From NCBI RefSeq assembly GCF_010093815.1, contig NW_022985551.1:2243087-2307086 (forward strand): a stretch of 64,000 nt of DNA, given 5' to 3'. A program made the position numbers and the translations under genes. Under the pieces are notes generated by a model. It saw only the letters and a list, made by a program, of their open reading frames with translations. It was not told where the DNA came from and searched no databases. This stretch comes from Pseudovirgaria hyperparasitica. Taxonomy: Eukaryota; Ascomycota; Dothideomycetes; Acrospermales; Acrospermaceae. Below are positions 54,517 through 64,000 of the stretch, one piece after another (position 1 is the first letter of the stretch; each line of letters starts with the position of its first letter).

Positions 54517-56660
54517 CTATGCTTTGGAAGGAGTAGCTTTTTTTTTGAGGGTTTTCCATCCCATACCAGCAGCAAAGAAAAAGCAGCCAACGCCCATCCC
54601 AGCAGCAAGGTAAAAGACGCGGTCAATACTTTCAGCATAAGCGGTTAAGACACCCCTTAGCTCAGTCCCTGGGACTATGCTTCTAAACATTGTTGCACCA
54701 GCATCTATGACGCTCCATGCATTAACTAATGGCGCATATTTTGCAATGAGAGTCTTGAAGCTGTTGCTGTATATGGTTTCAGCAAAACTGAGCATCATGG
54801 CTGCACCAAAGGATTGACTGAAAATGACAAGCGCCATTGCAATTGGAAGCTGCTGGGGTAGTACAGTACTCTGGACGGCGATAAGAGGCTGCGCGACTAT
54901 CAGCAATTGAGCTATTCCTATGGACTCAAAACAAACCATTTGTAGACCAAGGCCACGACCGACACCATAGATGATTTGATATCCAATCCACTTGCCAGTA
55001 GAAGTATCGGGGGAAAAAGTAGCCATGAGACCACTTCCAATAGTCAATAAAATAGCCGCAAACATCGCTATCGGGACGTAATAGCCCACAATTTTGACTG
55101 CCGGAGTGTTAGCTAGATTTCATGTGCACGGGGATTGGGGTGGTACCCACCAATAGGACCCGAACAGAGCGCGGCGCAGACGTGGGAGATGATCATGGGT
55201 AGAATGTATACACCGCTGAGTAAAGGCGATACTCCTTTAACACCTTGGAAGTAAACAGGCACCCAATACGAGGCAGTGTACAGATTGCCCATAAACAAAC
55301 CATACACAAGACAGCTAGTCCAAACTGTCTGTTGGCCAGCGATAGAGAATGGGAGCATCGCTGTCATGCCTTTCCGATAGTTCCAGTATAAGAACACGAT
55401 GAACGTAGCTCCTGCACCACAGAAAAGGCCAATGACTTGAGAGCTGTTCCAAGACCATGTGGTGCCGCCACCTTGTAGCGCGAGAAGTAGCATGACAAGG
55501 GCTGGAGCAAATATGGCGAACCCTGTGAGATCAAGGACTGTGTGTATTTTTCGAATAGTCGAAAGGGGCGGGGGACGTGGGTGCTGCATTGGTATGCGAA
55601 CAAAGACTAGCATTGCAGCGACTAGACCTCCAAGGGGGAGATTAAGGTAAAAACCTATTCAGGTCAGTCGTCTGAGGTCCTTTGCAAGCCGACTGATCTT
55701 ACACCATCGCCACGTCGAATATTCCGTTAAAGCTCCCCCGATCAGAGGTCCGAGAGCAAGGCCAAGCTGTGCGACTGCCATAAGTCAGTGAACGAAGGCC
55801 TACTTCTGATGAGGTCGACAGACTCCCCATAACAATGCCAATGATAGCTGTGCTGCTGATCAGTATCATGTCAACAAAAGGTTTTGGGACGTGTGGTGAC
55901 CTACTAGGCCTCTTTTGCATTGGGACACACTCTGCAATGATGAGCATTGTCCCGTTCAGCATGCCAGACGTGCCCACGCCAGCGACAACCCGTCCTCCTA
56001 TCAGCATACCCGACGTGCTAACGACTCCGCATATCAACGATCCAATTTCGAAGATAATGAAGAAAGCCAAGAATGACCACTATGATTGTCGGTGAGTACC
56101 TCCAAAGCACAATAGGGGTCAGACGAGGGCTATCAGGTACCTTTGGAATGAAATTCATGTATATTTTCCCTGTCAGCGGTTGGAAGACTGCACTACGAAG
56201 AGAGGAGATCAATTAGTTGTTTTGCGGTGTCAATGCCTTTGACTTACCTCCCTAGTTGGTATGCAGCTCCATACCAACCGATGTCTTTGAGAGAATTGAA
56301 GTCATCTGTGATGCGTGGTACAGCCGCAACGACGATGGTCCCATCGAGAAGCATAAGGAAAGATACAATCGTCACAGCGGCCAAAATATTGAGCAGCTGA
56401 AAGCCGTACGCCCACTCGGGCTCTTTTGTAACTGTTATAGAGTCGGACTTCATGGCTACAGTCGAGGATTGTTGCGCGCTCTTGTCTTCGTAGTCTTTGG
56501 CGTCTTTCTTCAAAATGGATGAGGGCGACGGTCGTGCGCTACTGCTATCGAGAGTAGCATCTGCGTTTGGTGAAGAATCTTGCAAGGCCATTCTGTAGAC
56601 TGATGAGCTGGAGGATAGAGTGGTGGCTGCGAGAGTCGTTAGCTCCGAGACGCTGGCCAT
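54517..56660 (-). CDS. MFS multidrug/toxin exporter, DHA2 (14-TM) type
   Basis: Seven exons: 56660-56248, 56192-56141, 56079-55905, 55847-55824, 55774-55703, 55654-55151 and 55097-54517; introns 55, 61, 57, 49, 48 and 53 bp; 606 residues, a normal DHA2 length. The N-terminus (~90 residues) is Ser-rich and cytosolic. Motifs: [21 protein letters not shown] (motif D1), [55 protein letters not shown] (motif C, restored by splicing), [11 protein letters not shown] and [15 protein letters not shown]. It exports hydrophobic drugs or fungal metabolites by proton antiport. Exon 4 is only 24 nt. It lies close to the AT-rich block but is fully open. No toxin backbone gene is adjacent. Confidence 0.9.
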
Positions 56661-57947
56661 CTCCACGATTTTTCGTCCGGTTGATCGATAGCCCACGTGC
56701 GGCGCTGCACGAAATGAGATTGCGCCGACCTACCCGTCCTGCCTTCATGTACATGTCGACGCGTGGAAGTACTTCAACATTTCCACAACAAGGTGAGGTG
56801 GACGATCCTAGATCTGCATGTTGAGGGAGGCTGGCCCTATGTTATTTGGGGGCACTGAAACACTCAAGGCAAACACCAAACTCGAATGTTATCTCTAATA
56901 TAGAAAGTAACATATGGGGTCAGCTTACCTGCGAACCTATAAGTAAGGGGCAAGAATTGGGCCCATGGGCTCTATCTAGTAAGAATGCAGTCCACGTATG
57001 ATAACATGAACATTGCAAGAGAATGCTAGGACTTAGAGAACGTGGACGCAACACACTGTCCGAACTAGATTAGCAACAGCCCTACTAGAGGAGGAAGCAA
57101 GGCATTTACGACGAGGACTTCTTAAAACAAATCCTTAGGTTATGGCTACATGAATAACTAATCGAACCTAAGCCAGAGGATCAACGTACTACCAGGTCCC
57201 TATACTCTTACCCTACTCTTATCTTAATCTCTTTGATCCGTTCAGGCGTCGCTAAACTTTACTCCAAAGCACATCTATAGCAGAGAGCCGCGAGCAAAGT
57301 ACACAAGTACGTAGTCAAGAGACTCCCCATCGTTTCGTTGAGACTGGCCTGCCAATATATTAGTTGTGGCTTATGTGTATCTCACGAACGGCGCCATTCG
57401 TGCAGGGCACTCAGCCAACCTTATATATCCCTAATCCCTACTTCCTGTTCCTTCTCATACCCTCTTCCCCTCCTCTCTTCTCTCTCCTATCTTTTCTCTC
57501 CTGTCTCTTCTCTCGTCTCTCTTCTCTCCTCTCTTTACTCTCCTCTCTTACCCCTTTTCCCTGTTCTACCTTCTGTAAAGCTACTAAACTCGTAAACGTA
57601 GTCTAGCCCTAGACCAGTATAACAGGATAGTAATGATATTAAGGAACTAGACTCTTATAAGGTTAAGCTATATCGTAACGTTAATAGTAATATATACCTT
57701 AGGACTAACACATGCATACTTGGCACTACTAAGAAGCCAGTGAGCTAATGCAGAACACTCTTACTAGTAACGATGCTATTCGATTTATTAAAATAGAGCT
57801 TAGTGTACATCATCTATCTAGTGGTCGTCCCACAGCACACAATCCTACCTAGCTGTACCCACCGGACCCACCAAGCGCATCATTAGAATACCCTCCATAG
57901 GTCTTCGGATCGACAAAGTACTTAACTTCCAACGGCCGTTTCGCCCC
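56661..57947. other. gene-free stretch with a pyrimidine tract
   Basis: 1.3 kb, AT-rich toward the right. A C/T-only-like tract lies at about 57451-57570. Its short plus-strand ORFs are low-complexity artefacts. Confidence 0.4.
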
Positions 57948-58600
57948 CTAAAAGCCCACCTCCCACGCCCTAATAAAGGTTAGCTCCTGGACGTCGTCGA
58001 CACTGGCATACATCTTGCCTTCCAATCGCTGCAACATAGTACACCTCTTATCTATCGTCCATGCCAAAGCCGCCACGCCATAATGCTCCGGCATGAGCTT
58101 GTCGTTGCCCCTCCGCCCTAAAATCAGCTTCTCGCACGCGAGCATGCACAATGGCTCTACACTGTGCGATGGCCACGCAACACGCACTCATCCCGGTTCT
58201 CGGCGCGACGGCGCCAGGCTCTCGTATGCATCCAGTTCGTCCATGGTAGCTTCGTCCGCATTCTCGAGCCTTACGACGAACGCGCGGCGCGCGTCACTGT
58301 ACCAACACTTCGCGCCCAGCTGTAGTAGAGCCGGAGAGCGGCAGATCGAGCGGGTCCAGATGTAGAAAGCCCAGGTCCGCCGGGCTGGCATGCTCGAGGA
58401 CGATGATACCGCCTCGCGAAAGCCAGCCCTGGAGTGTGGCGGTCTCTTGGATGAGGATGGTGCGGCGGGAAATGCGAAGATTATAAGCGCGATGTTTGCC
58501 TTGGGCAGAGTTTCCAAGTGGTGTGTTCTGATGATACAGTCACCGTTCATAAGTTCCCGAGGATGCGCCGGAACATGCATTTCACACATCACGCGTCTTA
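57948..58600 (-). pseudogene. truncated remnant of an unrecognised conserved fungal gene
   Basis: Reading the minus strand, one frame gives AQGKHRAYNLRISRRTILIQ, GWLSRGGIIVLEHASPADLG and FLHLDPLDLPLS (about 58,500-58,330). A frame change leads to RRAFVVRLENADEATMDELD and, after an in-frame TGA (CGA to TGA would explain it), RVAWPSHSVEPLCMLACEKL, MPEHYGVAALAWTIDKRC and KMYASVDDVQELTFIRAWEV. The GC-rich, motif-like composition shows former coding. I cannot name the family. The 5' end stops where the AT-rich block begins near 58,600. At least two breaks plus the truncation. Confidence 0.6.
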
Positions 58601-58997
58601 TTTTATAAATAGTTCTATAATAGCTCTAGCTTCTATAAGCTCTAATATTTTTTATAAGAAGTATCTTAATATATCTACTTATTCTATTATTCTAGGGATC
58701 TATTATAGTAGTACTAGTATTATAGAAATTAAGGACTTTATAGATATACTCTATACTATAATTAGAGATACTATTAAGAAGTTAACTATACGCTCTAATA
58801 TAACTAAATTAATATCTAGAAGTAGTTATTCTAGGGTATTTATATCTAGAGATAAAAGATAATTACTCTTATTTATATATCTAACTCTCTAATATATATA
58901 TAATAAGCTTAGAAGTCTTACTAGACTAGATATAAGTAATTCTATAATTAAGTAGATATTTTTAGAGAATAGAATTACTAACTAGTTATTAGAACTT

Positions 58998-59115
58998 AGC
59001 TTTAGATAAAGACTAGACTTATATATACCTTAGCTAATAGTTAGTTAGAAGGTAGTATAATAGATAGTAAATAGTTATATACTAGATAGATTAACGCTTC
59101 TTTATATATATACTA
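58998..59115 (-). mobile_element. solitary LTR fragment (inverted copy)
   Basis: The reverse complement matches, with divergence, the LTR piece around 63,030-63,140 (shared blocks include AGCTAAGGTATATATA and the TATATATATAAAGA run). It is a fossil fragment of the same LTR family as the element to the right. Confidence 0.6.
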
Positions 59116-59744
59116 TAGAAGACTATATCTATAGCTCTATATATATATGTCTCTAGCTTAATTATATAGTATATTTATATACTTAAGAAGAATATTTCTC
59201 TACTTATTTTAATATACATGTACCCTCTATTACTAATATTTAACTATTTAGCTTTACTTTATATTTATAGACTTCTATAGGTATTAATTAATAGATATAG
59301 TTATTAAAGAATTAATTATAAGTATTATATAGATCTATTCTATTATATAAGAGAACTAATAAGTAGTTATAAGATTAAAGAGTACTTATAGTATATAGAA
59401 GAGATAGATATAACTTTATTATATCTATCTTATTAAAGAGTAAACCTCTTTCTTTAAAGGAATACACCTAAGAATAGCTTACTATAATTTTAGAGATTAT
59501 ATCTAGACCTTAAACTTATAGAGAGAGATTAGAACTATTAAACTAATATAGAGGAGATATATTAAGTAACTACTAAGATAATCTAGATCTACTAGACTAA
59601 AGCTATAAGTCTAGAAGCTAAAAAGTCTAGAATTACTAGAGGCTAGCCTCTTAGAAATCGCTACTAAGAGTATATATATACTAGCCTATATAATAATATA
59701 ACTTAAAAGAACTTTAAAGAAATAGAATATAAAAGAGATATTAG

Positions 59745-59920
59745 AACTTAGTCTTAGATATAACTATATCTATATATACCTTAGCTAACTTAGTTAGAAG
59801 GTAGTATAATAGATAGTAAATGGTTATATACTAAATAGATTAGCGTCCCTTTATATATATACTCTTAGATTTCTACTAAAAGAGTTTAGTAGTAATTTTA
59901 TAAGAATAGAGTAATTAGAT
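59745..59920 (-). mobile_element. LTR fragment (inverted copy) facing the main element
   Basis: The same LTR family in reverse orientation. Its end meets the plus-strand copy beginning at ~59,925, making an imperfect palindrome around 59,920. A fossil; probably a second insertion or rearranged end. Confidence 0.65.
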
Positions 59921-59924
59921 AGTA

Positions 59925-62900
59925 GTATAGTTAGATAGAATAATAGAGTATATTCTATTGTAGAATAAATTACTACTAAACCCTTTTAGTAGAAATCTAA
60001 GAGTATATATATAAAGAGATACTAATCTATTTAGTATATAACTATAATAAATTACTAGTTAAAGACATAGAAGAATACGTAGACTCTAGTATAAGTAGTA
60101 TAAGAAATAGTATAATACGTAGAAGGGGAGCCTACGATACAATAGATAGCCTTAGATAGTAATCTAAGGCTAAGATAGATACCTATAGGAAGAGCTAATT
60201 ATAGGTACTTAGAATAGGTATTCTAAGTAGTCTACTAAGTAATTAGAAATAGAATATCGATATTCTAAGTAGTATACTAAATACTTAGAATAGGCATTCT
60301 AATTAGAGGACTTTAGTAGAACTATATAGACTCTTTAAACCTAACCTCTAGAGATAGTTCTATAGTAATTAATTTAAATTTATACTAATACAATTACTAC
60401 TTTACTCGTCTACTAGCTAGTTACTATTTATACTCTATTAATACTTACTATAAACCTACTTATACTCCTCCAAGCCTTCTAAGTACCTTTATCTTTAGAA
60501 AAGCTAGAATATACTATATAATAGACTACTTTAGAGATAAGCTGTATCCTTATTAGGGAAGGTTTATTATAGTTTAATTACTTCTACTTAGACTCTAAAG
60601 TAAGTATTTATACTATCTATTTAAATAAAAAATAGTAAACGATAGATAGTTCTTATCTTTATAAACCGTTCTATAAGCTCCGACTATAGAATAAGTTAGA
60701 AACCTTATTATAGAACTAGAGAAGTAAGTTACGGAGCTCTAGAGAGAAAATATTAAACTTAGAAAAGCTAAAGAGGGCTTTAAAAGAAAAATCCTAGAAT
60801 CTTTTAAAGGTAAGCGAAGCGAACTCTAAGGATTTCTAATATAGATTAGAATATATCTATAGACCTATTAAATTTAGAATCTAGAAGAATAAGTTATATT
60901 TACTACTAGACTACTAAAGGAAGACGCACTCGCTTAGTTTAAACTCTACTTAAGAGACTTTATAGAAAATAATCCGTAGAATTAATAAGATAATACTACT
61001 AGAATCTTTAAACGTTTTAAAGAATTCGAGAAATATATTAAAATAACCTTTAGAGATATAGATAAATAAAGGATAGCTAAGAGATAAATCTAGTAAATAG
61101 TCTAGATAAAATCTACGTCTAACTACGTCTCTAAATTCTAATAAATCTCTAGTTAGTTAGGATAGAATAATAAACCCCTAATTCTCTAGTTCTATATAGA
61201 ATTATATAACAATGTTAAGGATGAAATCTCTAGAGAGAGAGACCGTCCTACCAACCTCTAAGAATATATTAAGCTAGTAGTTTAGATTAATAACTAACTA
61301 TATAAGAGACGCTATAAGAAAAGAGGAAAAAAGATTTTTTAATCTATACTTAAATAAGATACTTAGAAGGGTTACGTTAATAAAGTCCTAAACTATCTAT
61401 ATAAGAGATTCTATAATAGATCTATACTAATAGAACTTAGTATCTTATAGATAAAACGCCTATCTAATAAAGAAAGGGAATAACTAAAGAAGAAAGGTAA
61501 GTATCTTTACTATAAAGAAAAGGGATACTACGCCCACGAATGCCCGAAAAATAAAAATAAGAAAAATTAGATTAAGGACCTAGTATTAAGATAAGGAAAC
61601 TTTACTATAGAAAAGAAAGAAGTACCTTATATAGCTATATTATAGACTAGTTATACTAACGATCTCTACTTCATATATAAGTTAGAGAAAGATAGTATAG
61701 ATTAGTATCTAAAGAAAAGAAACGTTTTAATAGCTAGTAAATAACCTCTATCGCTTTATAAAAAAATAGAACTATAGAAATACTTAGATATAATAAGAAG
61801 ATCTAAACTAACTAAAGAAAGGATATCTAAAGAAGTAATAATTAAAGGAAGTACTACTAAGGAAGATAGTAAGGAAGAAACCCTTACTATAGAAGAACTA
61901 TATAATAAGTTAATAATAGACTAAGACTCTATTACTTACTATATTATCTATTATTATAGAAAGTATATAAGTAAGAATAATAGAGATCTATCTAGAAGAG
62001 ATATAGAAATCTAACTAGAAGACAACCTACTTATTTCACCCTACTATAAGGAATATAGTAAGACTTTCTAGATTACTTATCTCTATAATAACTATTCTTA
62101 CTACCTCTATAAGAAATGAACTTAGAAATAGTTTCTATAATAGTATTAAAATTAAGTAATTCTAAAAGTCTTTAAGGATAAAGATATATAATAGTATAAA
62201 ATAATTACTAAGGAAGCTAATAAAAACTACTTTATATTAAAGTAGATAGAAAATAAAATTTATCTAGAGAACTAATATATCTAATACCCGGACGTTATAT
62301 ACTAAACTTATCTAATATCTAAGACTATTATATAGTATAACCTTTAAGTAGACTTAGGTAAAATTAAGAAATAAGTTTAATCTATAATCTAACTTATATA
62401 GAAAATAGAACGGGAACTTAGTAAGCTATGAAAAAACTAGAAAGACTAGATATACTAAGAGAAACGGCCGAGCTTAAAAGAAAATCTCTTATATCTATTA
62501 GTAACTTAGATAATAAAATATAAATATCTCTTAAAATTTAGCTCTATTAAAAATACTCTATTAAAGTACTAATTAATAGCGGAGTATAGTCTAATTTTAT
62601 CTCTCTAACTATAGTAGATAAACTAAAAATACCCTATAATAGTAAAGAAGAACTATATAAACTATCTACATTCAAAGGACTCAATATAGAATATACTAAT
62701 AGAATAGTATACTTAGAAATAGAACCTCTAGATTTAGTCTTAATAGTAGAATACTAATAATTATAACTAGATATAGCGGAGCTAGAATAATATAACTTAA
62801 TTCTAGAAATACCATAGCTCGAAGAAGTTAACTCTATAATTAACTAGAAAACTAAGGAAATTATACCCTAGAAAACGTTAAGACCCTTAGAAACTATTAA

Positions 62901-63300
62901 GGAAGAGATAGAGATTAATAATATAAGAATAGGGTTATTAGATCGTAGTATAGTTAGATAGAATAATAGGGTGTATTCTATTATAGAACGAATTACTACC
63001 GAACCCTTTTGGTAGAAATCCGAGAGTATATATATAAAGAGACGCCGATCTATCTAGCACGTAACTATTTACCGCCCTTTACGTTACCTTCTAACTCTAT
63101 TAGCTAAGGTATATATAGATTAGGTTCTACCTAAGGCTAAGTCCTAATAATTATCCCTTCCCTCTAGGAAGCTACCCTTAGTAACCTAGATTATTATCTA
63201 TCTCTATATCCCTATCCTAAGTCTTATAAGACCTTAGTCGTTCTCTACGCTTCGTCTTAGATATTTACTAATATTTACTAATCTAAGATTTATATAAGCG
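59925..63300 (+). mobile_element. degraded LTR retrotransposon (Ty3/Gypsy-like, lacking a visible reverse transcriptase)
   Basis: Direct LTR-like repeats lie at 59,925-60,046 (truncated) and about 62,945-63,300; the shared part includes TAGTATAGTTAGATAGAATA and GAGTATATATATAAAGAGA. The interior is about 2.9 kb. A gag-like region (about 60,690-61,570) ends in a CCHC zinc-knuckle-like stretch near 61,500-61,555. A retropepsin-like active-site region lies near 62,550-62,620. No reverse transcriptase, RNase H or integrase was recognised, so it is a deletion derivative or non-autonomous type. Heavily broken, with dozens of interruptions; RIP-style decay prevents dating, but it is clearly not recent. 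The superfamily call is tentative. Confidence 0.6.
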
Positions 63301-63400
63301 TTTTCCTAATAAACTAGATTTTATCTATCCTAACTTCTTATATAGGTAAGATTACCTAATTAGACCTAGCATATCACGTAATATAATTAGATAAGCCCGG

Positions 63401-64000
63401 GTACTACCTATATTAAAATCTTTTCTTAGAAATATTCCTTTCTTTAAAAAACTTCTTAACTCTTTATAGAGTTTTTTAGATTATTAGGTATATTACCCGA
63501 TCCTTATAGATATAGATTTATATAGATTTACTATAATTTAGTACGATTTATATAATTTACTAATTTTTATACCGTCCTTAGCTAGTAATAATATAATTTA
63601 TAATAATCTATATAAATTAGTAATAATTATAATATAGTTTCCTAAAATCTTAATACTAACAATTAGGAGCCGTTCTTTCGATATACGAAAGAACGTTACA
63701 CGGGCCCAGGCGGTAACCATGCACGACTCTTGGTAGAAAAACTAGGTAGTCGAAAGACACCGTAAGGCAGAGTCGAAAGGCAGCCCTTCCCACGCCTACA
63801 TCCGAATAATTTTTACATATTAAGAAATCGCATGGTCGAAAGTTATGTCTGGCTAACTTATAATTATTATTTTCACGGAGGGGGTGGCGAAGAATATGCA
63901 TGAAAACTACGCATTTTTCGCGATTTTCACTTTGATTTTCCCAACCGTGCGCGATCGGTACCTAGGTATACTACACGCCGACCTACGCATACGTCTAAGG
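63401..64000. other. right flank of the AT-rich block
   Basis: AT-rich until about 63,650, then mixed composition. A minus-strand ORF at 63656-63901 (81 codons) has no motif. A short perfect inverted repeat is listed separately. Confidence 0.35.
63671..63695. repeat. perfect 10-bp inverted repeat
   Basis: CGTTCTTTCG at 63671-63680 and CGAAAGAACG at 63686-63695 are separated by ATATA. They lie exactly where the AT-rich block ends. They could be a transposon terminus or footprint, or a hairpin. Confidence 0.7.

Larger units (their letters stand above)
58600..63650. other. AT-rich block with RIP-like composition
   Basis: Composition changes sharply from mixed to very AT-rich, full of TA steps, and returns to mixed near 63,650. 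No intact gene is seen. The content is repeat debris, best explained as transposon sequence mutated by RIP; see the separate entries. Between 58,600 and 59,000 and between 63,300 and 63,650 I recognise nothing specific. Confidence 0.8.

Noticed and set aside
52609-56660. Secondary-metabolite cluster (oxidoreductase next to a DHA2 exporter)
   Set aside because: The oxidoreductase is a broken quinone reductase and no synthase, transferase or cluster regulator is present.
57451-57570. Overlapping plus-strand ORFs rich in Leu, Ser and Pro
   Set aside because: They are translations of a C/T tract and not genes.

Overview
This window looks like a filamentous ascomycete (Pezizomycotina) chromosome segment. 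The evidence is intron-rich genes with mostly 41-60 bp introns (GT...GCTAAC/CTGAC-like branch points...AG), several fungus-only families (Aim21, PTH11-like receptor, NCS1 permease, Zrg17, DUF3433/SPRAY-like protein), secreted plant-wall and storage-sugar enzymes, and an AT-rich block that looks mutated by repeat-induced point mutation (RIP). I cannot place it to genus. Exon borders below were worked out by eye from splice signals, frame and family conservation. In every spliced model the exon lengths add up to a whole number of codons.

Layout. 0-6.4 kb: 3' part of an Aim21-like actin-patch protein, a UPF0132 membrane protein, an SR-rich SCI1/GPALPP nuclear protein and a secreted feruloyl esterase C. 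6.4-11.6 kb: gene-poor, with one unassigned ORF and a tRNA-Trp carrying a tiny intron. 11.6-20 kb: Arl1 GTPase, betaine-aldehyde dehydrogenase, a PuuE-type deacetylase/allantoinase, a broken amidase and an NCS1 permease. The last four suggest a small nitrogen/purine or betaine-use neighbourhood. 21-30.8 kb: old yellow enzyme, a nine-exon GH43-like glycosidase with a proposed 6-nt micro-exon, an NAD(P)-binding dehydratase, a single-pass protein and RNA polymerase III subunit Rpc31. 31.4-46.9 kb is the densest housekeeping part: Hsm3/PSMD5-like protein, Zrg17 zinc transporter, a serine-rich two-TM protein, a DUF3433 membrane protein with an (ACTGCG)11 array at its 5' end, acid trehalase, mitochondrial enoyl-CoA hydratase and a PTH11-like receptor.

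46.9-58.6 kb is accessory in character: sparse genes (Nudix hydrolase, small kinase, a fungal protein resembling the Uma2/PD-(D/E)XK fold, a DHA2 drug exporter), a quinone-oxidoreductase pseudogene split by an inserted repeat block, a MITE-like element, CT-rich tracts and the broken end of another conserved gene. At about 58,600 composition changes abruptly to a very AT-rich block of about 5 kb. It holds LTR-retrotransposon debris (direct and inverted LTR fragments, gag-like and protease-like remains). Normal composition returns at about 63,650, next to a perfect short inverted repeat.

No CRISPR array, rRNA, prokaryotic operon or secondary-metabolite backbone gene was seen.
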